Source of the DNA: Pontederia crassipes | Lineage: Eukaryota > Streptophyta > Magnoliopsida > Commelinales > Pontederiaceae | Direction: 5' to 3' | Assembly (NCBI GenBank): GCA_030549335.1 | Contig: CM060191.1 | Location: 2,051,001-2,115,000 of the forward strand | Length of the DNA: 64,000 nucleotides | Part shown: one piece after another, positions 46,959-58,708 of the stretch | Position numbering within the stretch: the first letter of the stretch is position 1 | How the letters are laid out: each line of letters begins with the position of its first letter | Made by a program: the position numbers and the translations under genes | The notes under the pieces: model-generated | Seen by the model: the letters and a program-made list of their open reading frames with translations, nothing else | The model's database searches: none | Told to the model about the DNA's origin: nothing

Positions 46959-48830
46959 TGTAGGAACACAAAGCATTAAGAGAATGAAGAATTAATGTTA
47001 AATCGAAAATATCGATTTTACGAAAACTATTGCGGAAGCTTAAAATCGATTCGTTATTATTTAAATCAACATAATAGCAATAAAAACACATATATAATAG
47101 AGTAGAAAGGAGAGGGAGAGAGAAAGATAAACACAAAATGCACGATGATTTGTTGATGAGGTTCAATCACATCTTGACCTCGTCTTCACTCCGACTTCTC
47201 AATTTCGAGAGCGTCGGTGATTTCACTAACACCCTTCCTTCGTTTTAAATAGGACAAGGAAGAAATCCTTTACAAATCTTTTTTTTTCTCCTTTTCAAGA
47301 GGTAAGGCACACCTCTTTCACTCATCTTTTCTTCGCCCAAGAGATAAAACACAATTTCTTTTCATTAATGAGTTAAATAACTATTACAATATCATAAGAA
47401 CACTCCACAATCTCTTTTACAATTTGAAACCTCACACAAAAAGTAAGAGAGAAAGAAATGAGAGATTTATAATTTTGAGTTCAAGATGACTTCTTGGATG
47501 AACACAAGTTTTTTTTTTTACGAAGTTTTAGTCTTCTTAATATATTTTGAACCCCTTTTATAGCATCCAATCATTTTCTAGCGGTTGCTACTCAAAACTA
47601 GCTAGTCATTATGTACTTTTCTACACTAAAATGAGCGTCCATTTTAGAACTAATCGTTGGAATATAGTCATTACAGGCAACTTTCGGACGTCCATTTTGA
47701 GATTCATGCGACCTTTATAGAAATCCCAAAGTCTCGGACATTTGCGATCACTAGCAAACATTTTTGGGCATCCGTTATTTCCAACGATCGACCAAAAGAT
47801 GTTCGGTCACCAATTTTGTCATCAACGTTTGCACTCTTTTATACATAATTTTTTACACAGTTATTCAAATAAGACGATTTTTTATTCTATGAAAAGATAA
47901 AAAAAATATCTACAATTTGATACTCATCACTCATCCCAACTCCAATGATATCATAGTCAAATATTCAATCAAGGTTTCGTGCATAAAATTATCAACTTCA
48001 AATTAAACTTTTTAGACATTACTCCTTTTATACATAATGTTTCATACAAGTATCCAAATGAATTGATTTTTTATTCTATGAAAAGGTAACATAAGTCTCT
48101 ACAATTTTAATATTCATTATTTATGCAAAATCTAATGAGATCATGGTCAAATATTAATTCAAAGTTCAATATACAAAGTTGTCCATTTCACATGAAACAG
48201 TTTAGACATTTCTTTTATACATAACTTTTCATACCGGTATGAAAAACTAACAACTTTATTTATAACTTTCATGTTCACCTCTTATCCCAAATATATTGAT
48301 AAAGTAATTAAATATTAAATATAAGTTTAGCACATAAAAATATCAACTTCAAATAGAACTTGTTAACATTCACTTTTTTAGCATAACTTTTTTATACGGT
48401 TATCCAAATGAGGTGATTCTTAATTCTCTGAAAGAATAAGAGAATTATCTATAACTCTTATATTGATCTCTTTATCTAAGTACCATAATAGAATACTCAA
48501 ATATTAATTGCAAGTTTAGTACATAAAAATATCAACTTCAATTTGAACTTTTCGAACTTCACTTTTTTTAAACATAACATTTTATGTTGTTGTCCAAATG
48601 AGGTGATTCTTAATTCTCTATAAAGATATAAAAATTATCTATAACTTTTATATTTATCTCTTAATGTAAATCTCGTGAGAATATAGACGAACATTAATTG
48701 AAAGTTTAGTGCATGAAGTAACTCATTTATATTTAAATTTTTTTTCCGACATTTTAAATATAACTTCATTCTTTTAAGCTTTCTATAATCAAAATATAAT
48801 TATAAAAGGTATAAAATTTTTGATCCAACA
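46959..48830 (-). mobile_element. Solo LTR fossil of the Copia family, enlarged by an internal tandem array
   Basis: On the minus strand it starts TGTTGGATCAAAAATTTT (from 48830) and ends with TTCCTACA (46959), matching the ends of the Copia LTRs at 53562 and 56780. The R/U5-like part (46959-47330) follows the same order: gagaagtcgga, the CT-rich stretch, the end. Flanking pentamers attag and attat agree at four of five bases. At 1872 bp it is almost twice the ~976 bp family length because of the repeat array at 47845-48770. No internal coding region. Older than the paired LTRs. Confidence 0.8.
47845..48770 (-). repeat. Tandem array inside the solo LTR, ~185 bp unit, 5 copies
   Basis: Units begin near 47845, 48026, 48212, 48381 and 48571. 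Each carries 'tatacataac', 'tatccaaatga', 'attctatgaaaa', 'tcatagtcaaatatt' and 'atcaacttcaaa' equivalents in order. The reverse complement of a unit matches one single-copy stretch of the Copia LTR (about 53675-53820, 'tgactatgatatgattatat'), so the array is an amplification of the U3 region. Confidence 0.8.
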
Positions 48831-48921
48831 ATTATCATTCATTTTAATTTATAATCATAATTATCATCTCACTAATAATTGTGTCGTTTCAGACTAAGAG
48901 ATTAAGTGAAATGCAATTTGA

Positions 48922-48924
<3 letters not shown>

Positions 48925-48963
<39 letters not shown>
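48925..48963. repeat. (TA)n microsatellite
   Basis: AT run between the solo LTR and the 3' UTR ghost. Confidence 0.9.
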
Positions 48964-48970
<7 letters not shown>

Positions 48971-49257
48971 AGAATTTTCCTTTCTGAATATTCATCTTCT
49001 TTATTCTTTTAACTCTTATAAGAATAATATGCCACCCTAGTCCTTACATCCTCTTCTTTTATATATATCATTTTTATATCTTATTTATCTATAATAATAT
49101 ATGATGAAAAATTAAAATAATTTTTGGGATATTTTAGTGAAGTTTTTAATTATTTACATCATTAGTAGTTAGCAAAATGTGATATTACCCATATTTTAAA
49201 AAGTGAAGAAATATATATATTTTTTATTTATTATATAAATTATCGATTAATTAAAAT

Positions 49258-49440
49258 AGAGTCATGAATTTTAGTAGCACTTACTTTTTTTTCTTAGCTA
49301 CACTTGCATTAACAAATTGTTCCCTAAACTTTTGTTTTAATTAACATGTAGTTACTTGCATTTTGCAGTAGCAAATCTTATGATTTATCTAACCACATAA
49401 CATATTCTTATATGTAGAAAAATACTCTGATCAGCTAACA
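49258..49440 (+). pseudogene. 3' UTR ghost of a lost thaumatin-like copy
   Basis: gagtcatgaattttagtagc at 49260, then the Ttgttttaatt, 'gtagttac', 'cagtagcaaatcttatgatt' and 'catattcttatatg' blocks, follow the order of the TLP1 and TLP2 3' UTRs (34716-34910 and 37678-37850). No coding sequence precedes it. Confidence 0.7.
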
Positions 49441-49917
49441 TGGGGCGTGTCCCATTATGATATTTCATTTTGTAACAAAAACACCTTTTTTTTTAATTCA
49501 ACCCGAAATAAGGAAAAGTACAACCAGCAACCACTCAGGTTCCAATTGAACAAGATAGAAGCACAAAAGGAGCACCAAAAAAATTTTTAAAAAAAAACTC
49601 AAAGAAACTGTGACTTGTATGCAAGCAACATAGATGGAAGGTGGTGGAGAGACTGACTGGCGTCAGGGAGAGGACTGGAGGAAGATGGTGGAGAGCGTCA
49701 TCGCAAAGAGTACAACTCAGAATCTTGTATACATTACGACGAAGTGTCGGAGTTGGAAAAATATATATTTAAAGATCCGGATGATTAAATATAGATCTTC
49801 TTATAGAACACGTGGATACGCACGAACGTTCCGAATCTATGTAAGAATAGCTGCACAGGATCGGTCAATCGGAGAAAACAACAAGTTTATCAACTCCTGA
49901 AAAGAAAAAAAGAAAGT

Positions 49918-50100
49918 TCTACTCAGAATCGGATCAAAGAAGTGTGATTAGTGATTACAGAAGGTATAGGAATAGCTGTGAATTCTGATCACAGAGAAGA
50001 GAAGCGCCTATAAATATCACCCACATCAAACCGCATCCTCTCGCCATTACTTTTCTCGTCGCAGCCTCTTCAGTCCAGTAGTTAATTGATTCTTTACACC
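49918..50100 (+). promoter_or_regulatory. Promoter of thaumatin-like gene TLP4
   Basis: TATAAATA lies at 50009-50016, about 85 bases before the ATG. The upstream 90 bases are shared with TLP3 (ggaatagctgtgaattctga and neighbours). Confidence 0.65.
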
Positions 50101-51128
50101 ATGTCTTCGCCTTCTCTTCTCGGTCGTCTTGCTTTCTTCTTCTTCCTCCTCCTCCTCCTCGTTTCCTGCGGCAGCTTCAACGGCGCGTCCGGAACCACCA
50201 TCGACGTCATCAACAACTGCCCTTACCCATCTGGCCGGGCGTCCAGTCCAACGCCGGCTCCGTCACGCCCGAGATCTCCGGCTTCTACCTCTTCCCCGGC
50301 GCGTCCTTCCCCGTCCACACGCCCTATTCCTGGTCCGGCCGCATCTGGGCGCGCACCATGTGCTCCGTCGATCCTACGACGAGAAACTTCTCCTGTGCCA
50401 CCGGCAGTTGCGCTTCAGGCGCTGTCGCCTGCAACGGGTTCGGCCCGAAGCCCCCTGTGTCGCTGGCCCAGTTCAACCTCGGGAGCTCGGCGGAGGACGC
50501 CATGAACTACTACGACATCAGCCTATCGGACGGCTTCAACGTGCCTCTCAAGGTTGCGCCGATGGGCTTCGGGGAGAAGAGCAGCGACTGCAGAGTGACC
50601 CAGTGCGATGCCGATCGGTGCCCGCTGGACAACGACAAGTCCGCTCACATCTGCCCCACGGCCGAAACCCCCAGCTTCAAGCTCGTCTTCTGCCCCATTC
50701 CAGTCCCTACCACATTGTCTCCGAGCAGCAACAACAACACAACAACTAGTCGCAATGTCACCAAGAACGTGCCGGATGTCCTGCCACCGGTGGTCTACGT
50801 AGCTCCTCCTCCTCCTCCGATGCCGAGGATTAGCAACACCACCGGGGACCATCCATCAACCAACATGACCACCACTTCAGCGCCAGCAGGCAGCAGCAAC
50901 AATGAAACTAATCATAAGGACGTTCCCGAAATCAACATAACGTTGAACTTCACAACCATCTCGGCTCCGGCTCCAGTTCCAGCTTCTGCTTCAGCGCCAG
51001 CACCAGCTCCAGCTTCGTTGGGCAGGAAGGGGTTTGTCCCCGTCTCGTCTGCCGCCGTCTCGGCGTCCACCGCATCGTTGCTCCTCTCCGGCACCGGCTT
51101 GCTCGTGGCCCTGCTTGTTCTTGTTTAG
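50101..51128 (+). pseudogene. Thaumatin-like gene TLP4 with one frameshift
   Basis: The signal peptide (MSSPSLLGRLAFFFFLLLLL) and the first domain residues TTIDVINNCPYP are in frame from 50101. One C is then missing from the CCCC of the Tyr-Pro-Ile-Trp codons (about 50226-50229). The native frame is open again from about 50230 to the stop at 51128, carrying the rest of the ten-cysteine domain, an AP-rich tail and a GPI-type end (LLLSGTGLLVALLVLV). In the shifted frame, translation from 50101 would give a 139-residue secreted Ser/Pro/Ala-rich protein ending at about 50505. Promoter, TATA box and the rest of the gene look healthy, so the loss is recent or is a homopolymer error in the assembly. 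Confidence 0.85.
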
Positions 51129-53556
51129 TTAGTAGTTATGTTATATGTAGTACCGAGGCATTCATGGTCATAGCTCTTGTTTTGTTTTCTTAGATTTATT
51201 TTTTAAAATAAATGAAAATAATCCCACTATGTTTTGTATCATTTACTTCATATTATAATATCATCCATAAAACATCATTGACTTATCTTTTTTATATATT
51301 CATCTAATTTATATATTCAAACGTTAATTCCAAATTATGACGATATGACAAGTAATCAAGAGAATTGAACACTTTGTATATATAAATAGAATGTTAAATA
51401 ATCAATCCTTTTTAGCTTTTAATACTTTGTATTAAAATAAATATCAATAATTAACTCCATGAATTATGAATTATATATTAATTTATATATTCAAGATCAA
51501 AACAAAAAAAATAGTTGAACAATTGTTCTTTGATTTATTAAATTTATAATAATGTTATTATAATATGTGCAATTATATATATTAATATTCTAATTACATA
51601 TATCTTTACATATATCCGGATTACTCAGTTGGACCGATTTGACTTTATCGGAAAATTTTTTCCGAGTCAATATTTGAGTAGGAGTTTACAACATTGAGAC
51701 AAATCTTCTCCCTAAATATAATTTTATATAATCTTGGAGAAATAATCCGAGCAAACGATCATCCCTTCAAGTTCATAATATATTTTTAATATACTTTCTT
51801 TATACTCCAAAAAAAATAATCATGCACATTTTTAATCATCTTTCAAAGATTAATTTTCGGAATTTATCATAATATATAGGATTATTTTTTTAACACCCGT
51901 GAATTATAATTTTTTCACATTTAATTATAAACTATAAATTTTAACTTTGCCCTTGATATCACTTCTCAAACACTTATTATTGTTACTCCACATTTTCTAC
52001 TTTACCCTCTTTCTTTTATTAATATTCTCTCCCTTCACTTCTCCCGTTGCCCCGTTTAATATTCTAAATACCTTTCTTTTATCCACTTTCTCTCTCTTCC
52101 AGATTAGTATTCTTTTATTTTTATGATAAAAGTATTATATAAAATGAGATATGACACATACATATAAATTTAATTAATATGCAAAATTAAAATGCATCAA
52201 ATATGTAAAGTATTAGAAAAAATATATGAAATAAAATGGAAATAAAAAATAGTGTAAGTGAAAATAAAGTACCACATACAAAATAAAAAAAGAATTTTAT
52301 AAAAATAATTATATATTCTGATTATTTAATAAGTCTTTGTGTCATTTTTCCAACTTTTTTATAACTCATTTATCTTATATTTTCCAAAACTAATGTATAT
52401 GTATATTACAATACTACATTAAATTGCTATGTGTTCCCTTTAAATTATACGTTATTATTATATTTAAGAATTTGGGTGGTATTCAATGAGACAAAACATA
52501 AGAAAGAAAATACATAAAAAGGCTATTATATTAAATCATGGTAATATTGAATATACACTTAATTTCAAAATATACAAAGTAATTTTAAAAAAAGACACAA
52601 AGACTTAGTAAATTATTAGAAATTGTTTCAAAAAAGGATTAGTAATTTATTACCAATTTTTACAAGTTCTATTTCATTTTTTTCAATGTTATATTTGCAA
52701 TTTTTCATATTAAATAAATTGATACGTATTTCTCATATTTCATATTATCTGTTTATTATTAAAAAGTAAAAACACTAATTTCTCGAAGAAATAAAAAATA
52801 AAAAATAATTAATTACAAAAAGGTGGATGGAAAATGGGAACTGACACATACGAAAAGGTGAGAGAAGATCCATTAGATCGATGATAAAATAGAAAGTATG
52901 GAGTCACACCAAGAGGGTGTTTTTTACTAGTAATCTTTTTAGATTATTGGTAATATGAAATTAAATTACTTGGTTCCATCACATTATTTTATTTATTTTA
53001 TTTTAATTTGCAGGTAATCTAAATTATCTAGCAATGAAGATTGCATATGAAATGATAATTTACATTTATTAGGAGGGGAGTGTCTATCCAGATTGTCACC
53101 CAAATGACAATTTCTTTTCATTCATACCCTTTTCAATCTTGGACAAATAAAATATAAAAATTCATATAAAAACACCAAAAAAATATTATTACCATAATAA
53201 TTAATAATATTAGTTTATTTAAATTAGTTTATTATTGTTATTCACATGAATTACATATTATTATTTATTGATTATTTTAAATATGATGTGCATTTCCATT
53301 ATTTTCATTTAAAAAATATGAAATATTTATAATTATATTTATTTAATTTATTAATTTTATTTGAGTTTTAGTTGGATTATATAATCTTTAACTTAATATT
53401 AATAATAAAAGATATTTTAGTAAAAGTTGTATAGTGTCATTTAAATTGCTGAAAAGATTACTTGTACATAGTAAACAAGGTAATGCACATTGCTGATAAT
53501 TTAATTGGTGGCAATCTTTTTATTAGGCAATGTAGATTGCTAGGAAATGTGAAAAG
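51129..53556. other. Very AT-rich intergenic DNA
   Basis: The first ~120 bases are the TLP4 3' UTR. The rest has no recognisable gene. The 52915-53560 stretch contains several 'aatctttttagatt'-type short inverted strings and may be a worn MITE, but I could not define its ends. Confidence 0.4.
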
Positions 53557-53561
53557 GTAAT

Positions 53562-54538
53562 TGTTGGGTCAAAATTTTAATGACATATAAAATTATATTT
53601 TGATGAAACAAATTTCAAAAGATTAATGTTAAAATGCTGAAAAAGTTTAAAAAAGAGAGATAACTTTATGCACGAACTTTGATTACATAATTGACTATGA
53701 TATGATTATATTTTGAATCAATGATACACATCAAAGTTGTAGAGAATTCTGTTAGCTTTCCATAGACTCCAAGATTATCTAATTTGAAAATCTGCAGAAA
53801 GTTATGATCAAAATAGTGCAGATGTGTGGTTGACCGGCCTCATAGTCAAATGAACAGTAACAGTCAAATTTGAAGGAGAAATTTGTGGATCAAATTTTGG
53901 ATGAATTTCTCACACACTAAATGCTATAAAAGGAATGCCAAAGCCAAAGAAAAATACACATATTCACTCATCAAAGAAAAACTTCAAGTTATCAAAGAAA
54001 GATTATTTCTTGAAGTTTTCATTTCATAGCTTTCTCTTCTTTCTCTCTTCTCTACTTATGATCATAGAATTGTAAAAGAGAAAATCACTTTTGTTCAAAA
54101 AATTGAGAGAGCTCTTGTGTAAAAGAGGTTCAAAATCTTACCTCTTAAGCGAGAGAAATAAATTAGTTTCATTGAAGGAGAAGTGTGCCTTACCTCTCGA
54201 AACGGAGAAAAGACAGTGGTGTAAAGGACTTTCTTCCTTGCCCCATTTGGAACAAAGGAAAAGATTAGTGAAATCTCCGACGGCCTCGAGGTGGAGAAGT
54301 CGGAGCGGAGACGTAGGCCAAGGTGTGGCCGAACCTCGTCAACAATCACCGTGTGTTTGTGTTTGATTTTCTCTCTCTCACACTCCCTCTCATATTATGT
54401 TTATTATCTGAATTGTTTTGATTTAAAAGAATTAACAAATCGGTTTTGTGCTTTCGCGATGATTTTTGTGAAATCGATATATTCGATAGAACACCAATTC
54501 ATCCCCCCTCCCCTCTTGGTGCCCTTTGAGATCCTACA
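53562..54538 (+). repeat. 5' LTR of the Copia fossil
   Basis: 977 bp, from TGTTGGGTCAAA to ATCCTACA. A TATAAAAGG at about 53927 probably marks the U3 promoter. The U5 side is CT-rich. Confidence 0.92.
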
Positions 54539-54668
54539 ATTGGTATCAGAGCAGGTTGCTCTTGTTTTAAAATTTTGAATCATCTTGTTTTCAGATCTAA
54601 TTTTCTTTAGATCTAATTGTTTTAAGATTCAATCATCATGTTTTAAGATTTAAAAATTTTTAAGAACC

Positions 54669-56122
54669 ATGGCATCAAGTGGAATTAATTTTGCCGAAAG
54701 GTAATCAATTAGTCGTGCTCCCCTTTTGGATGCATCACATCTTGCATATTGGAAAATTAGAATTCAAGCATATATTTGTTCTATTGATATCGACATGTGG
54801 GACATAGTTGAAAAAGGTTATTATGTCAATGAAAAGTTACCTACTGATACTAAAGAAAAAGAAAATATTTTTTTTCAAAATTTGATTGGAAAGCCAAAAA
54901 TATATTTTATTGTGGTTTGGATTCAACGGATTTCAATCGGATTTCTAATTGCAAAAATGCAACTGAAATTTGGAAGAAACTTATTACTAATTATGAAGGA
55001 ACGGATAATGTTAAAGAATCTAGATTAAATATTTTGAATCATCAATATAATTTCTTCAAGATGCATGAAAATGAATCCATAAATGATATGGTTGTTCGAT
55101 TTAATGATATTTTGAATGGCTTAGCCTCCTTGGACGAGCCAATATCTAATCCCCAAAAAGTGAAAAAGATTCTCAGGTCTCTCCCCCAAATGGCATACGA
55201 AAAGGACCGTGATCGAAGAGAAGGATTTGAACAAATTGGACTTTGATGATCTTATTGGTTCACTTCTAACTTATGAGATCTCTATCCAAGAAGATTCAAA
55301 AGAAAAAACTCCCAAGAAGAAAACATTGGCATTGAAGGCAAATACAATAGAAGAAGATTCAAGTGAAGAGGAAGTGGATGAAAAGAAACTCGCACTCTAT
55401 ACAAGAAAATTAGATAAGTATATCAAGTTGGTTAAAAAGAAAGACAAGAACGAGAAGTCAACAAGAAAATCATACAAATACCACAAAGAAGAAAAATCCC
55501 AGAAAGGTAAAAAAAAATATGAAGAGTCTAGTGAAACAAGTATTTCATCCAGCTCCTCGAGTGATGAAGCATACATATGCTTGATGGCACACGATGATGA
55601 GGTAATTTTTAACCCTTCAAATTCAAATTATGACTCACCCAGCACTTCTGAAGAAATTCTTTCTTTAGATGTGAATAAAGAACTCTCGTCTCTTATAAAA
55701 AGATATTTTTCAATTAGAGATAAATGAAAAATTAATATGTGAAAATTGAAAAATTAAAAGAAGAAAAGAATGTATATTTTTTGGAAAATGAAAAACTAAA
55801 AATCGAAATTGATACTTTGGAAATCACGCATGCATGTGAAGTTGTAAAACTAGCATGTTCCTTGGAAAAAGTAAAGAAAGAAAATGTCTTTTTAAAAGAT
55901 ATACAAAATAAAATTATTTCTTATGCAAAGAAAAATAATTTCAGGAATAATCACTATGATAGAAAATTTCATTTTAGATGTTTTACATGTGAGTTTTATG
56001 GACATTATGCATATCAATGCAAAATGAAAAAATCAACACAACATGGCATGATTTGGGTTCCGAAAGGAACATTGCCTAACAAAATAGGACCCAAACAAAT
56101 TTGGGTACCAAAAATTACATAA
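54669..56122 (+). mobile_element. Gag region of the Copia fossil
   Basis: It contains the gag capsid-like region (LAYWKIRIQAYICSIDIDMW; RLNILNHQYNFFKMHENESI), a Lys/Glu/Ser-rich acidic linker, and a CCHC zinc knuckle (CFTCEFYGHYAYQCKMKK). The block ends with the IWVPK repeat typical of the SIRE branch just before protease. Pol is absent. The reading frame is not continuous. Treated as a fossil. Confidence 0.85.
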
Positions 56123-56779
56123 TTACTTTTCAGGTGTGCCTCACATGCAAAGTAAATGACAAGTGGTGAAGACACAAAAGTTATGGTAAAAAGTATCACT
56201 AACTTTTGATTTCACTCAAAAATTTTAAAACTACTATTTCTTTAACAGAAAAGAAGAATATATAAAAGATTGGTCACAATGATAGGGGGAGCATGATTAA
56301 GCATTATTTTCACATATCATAGATATCACATTATTTTATCAAAGTTTTTATGCCATATTTTTAATATATCATTATTTTGACTTTCATAAATTGATTTTTA
56401 TTATAAATAGCCATAAATTTAAGGGGAGTTATATTTCAAAACTTGCAACTACTCTACATATTTATTATATGACAAAAAGGGGGAAGAATAATTCTTTTTG
56501 AAAATCGATTAAGGGAGAGTTACAAATGATTTCTTATATGCTTCATTTACAAACTACTTTTTGATGAAACAAAAGGGGGAGAAATATATGAAAAATATAA
56601 CCTGAATATACTTTATATGAAGATTACCTTACAATTAATATTTATATGAATATATACCAATGTAAGGAAAGTTAAGAGTTAGGGGAAGTAAATTTGTTTT
56701 TTACAAGATTTTACAACTTTTTCTCCAACTTATATATTTTTCATATTTTTTGGTTTATCTTCATAAAAAAGGGAGAGAT

Positions 56780-57755
56780 TGTTGGGTCAAAGTTGTAATG
56801 ATATATAAAATTATATTTTGATGAAACAAACCTCAAAAGATTAATGTTAAAATGTTGAAAAAATTAAAAAAAAAGAGATAACTTTATGCACGAACTTTAA
56901 TTACATAATTGACTATGATATGATTATATTTTAGATGAATGATACACATCAAAGTTGTAGAGAATTCTATTAGTTTTTCATAGACTCCAAGATTATCTAA
57001 TTTGGATATCTGCAGAAAGTTATGATCAAAACAGTGTAGATGTGCGGTTGACCGACCTCACAGTCAAATGAACAGTAACAGTCAAATTTGAAGGAGAAAT
57101 TTGTGGAGCAAATTTTGGATGAATTTCTCACACACTAAACGCTATAAAAGGAGTTCCAAAGTTAAAGAAAAATACACACATTCACTCATTGAAGAAAAAC
57201 TTCAAGTTATCAAAGAAAGATTATTTCTTGAAGTTTTCATTTGATAGCTTTCTCTTCTTTCTCTCTTCTCTACTTATGATTATAGAATTATAAAAGAGAG
57301 AAACACTTTTGTTCAAAAAATTGAGAGAGAGCTCCTGTGTAAAAGAGGTTCAAAATCTTACCTCTTAAGCGAAAGAAATAAATTAGCTTCATTGAAGGAG
57401 AGGTGTGTGCCTTACCTCTCGAAGCGGAGAAAAAACGATGGTGTAAAGGGCTTTTTTCTTACCCCATTTGGAACAAAGGAAGGGATTAGTGGAATCTCCG
57501 ACGGTCTCGAGGTCGAGAAGTCGGAGCGAGGACGTAGGTCAAGGTGTGACCGAACCTCGTCAACAACCATCGTGTGTTTGTGTTTGATTTTTTCTCTCTC
57601 TCATACTCTTTCTCATATTATGTTCATTATCTGAATTGCTTTGATTTAAAAGAATTAACAAATCGATTTTGTGCTTCCGCGACGATTTTTGTGAAATTGA
57701 TATATTCGATAGAACACAAATTCACCCTCCTCTTGGTGCCATTTGGGATCCTATA
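56780..57755 (+). repeat. 3' LTR of the Copia fossil
   Basis: 976 bp, from TGTTGGGTCAAAG to ATCCTATA, followed by the GTAAT target duplication. Confidence 0.92.
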
Positions 57756-57977
57756 GTAATGCAGTAAACGCTCCCTAAGTGTTGAGGAGTGGGGTTAAGG
57801 GCACCCTTAACTTTAATATAAATTATGTTATTTTTTTTATGATTATGAAAATGTCATTCTGCCCTTATTTTTTAATATGAAAAATGTAAAAATATTTACA
57901 TACGCATAGAGTATGGCATAAAAATATTTATATTTGTATTGACTACTTTTTAGGATATTTTATTATAATATAAAGAG

Positions 57978-58420
57978 TTATTTTCTCAAACTATCTTTAA
58001 ACTATCGTGATTTTTTAAATCTAACTCCAAACTATAAACTTCGTTTGTGAGAGAGAGAGGAGAGGAGGGTCGCCTCTCGACCTCCCCCCAAGAGAGGGGG
58101 GCCCTCTCGACTTTCGTCTCGCCGGACGAAGGTCGAGAGGGGGGAGGTCGGGGGGCGACCCTACTTTCCCCTCTCTCTCTCCCTCTCATTGAGAGGAGGG
58201 GGGCATGCGTACGTAGGGAGATAGAGATTTTTTTCGCGTAAGGGTATTTTTGACTTTTCACAAATGTGAAAAATTAAAGATAATTGAAAAGTTGACGGAA
58301 TTGGAATGAAGGATCAAATTGAAAAAATCGTGTTATTTTAAGGATCTAAAAAAAATGAAGTTCGTAATTTGATATTAGATTTAGAAAATCACGATAGTTT
58401 AGGGATGATTTGAAAAAATA
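57978..58420. mobile_element. Foldback/MITE-like element with GC-rich core
   Basis: The left arm (57978-58048) and right arm (58352-58420) are inverted repeats of ~65 bases; the best shared core is aaactatcgtgatttt. Between them, 58055-58200 is a GC-rich block that itself folds: gtcgcctctcgacctccccc pairs with ggggaggtcggggggcgac. TA dinucleotides at both outer ends could be a Stowaway-type target site. The apparent frames across the core are simple-sequence artefacts. Confidence 0.65.
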
Positions 58421-58708
58421 CTAAGGATAAAAATGATATTTTACAATTAAATTTAATGAAACAAGTTTGAATTACAAAATTTATAATTTAGATTTAGACG
58501 CGAAAAAAATTATTTTAGAAAAATAGTCTTAATATATATGATATTTTGCTTTAACGTGCTTTAAGATTTTCCTATTAGTCCTTTCGACGGCCATGATTGC
58601 ATTCTTTAAGATTGTGACTTTTAAGTTCGGGCTCGAGGGCCCGCCCAATCGTCTCGTCTCGTGTTCCGGCGTAGCGAGTCGGCGAAGCAGAGACCTCTGC
58701 ATACCGTA
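58421..58708 (+). promoter_or_regulatory. Promoter and leader region of SMG9
   Basis: AT-rich until about 58620, then abruptly GC-rich into the leader and first exon (gggctcgagggcccgcccaa). An in-frame upstream ATG at 58661 exists, but the ATG at 58709 begins the usual MAGG... start. No TATA box was recognised. Confidence 0.4.

Larger units (their letters stand above)
53562..57755 (+). mobile_element. Gag-only LTR retrotransposon fossil, Copia (SIRE-like)
   Basis: Two LTRs (53562-54538, 56780-57755) are flanked by the perfect target duplication GTAAT (53557-53561 and 57756-57760). The primer-binding site TGGTATCAGAGC (from 54541) fits initiator Met tRNA, and a purine-rich tract (aaaaaagggagaga) precedes the 3' LTR. 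The internal region holds a Copia-type gag and then about 650 bases of non-coding DNA with 'gggggaga' motifs. No protease, integrase, reverse transcriptase or RNase H was seen, so it is non-autonomous. The gag is broken, with a few breaks. By eye the LTRs differ at roughly 5-8% of positions, mostly transitions, suggesting an age of a few million years (not calculated). Confidence 0.92.

Noticed and set aside
50129-50749. 206-codon + strand frame in TLP4
   Set aside because: It is the third frame of the same GC-rich gene, Arg/Pro/His-rich, with no family and no separate promoter.
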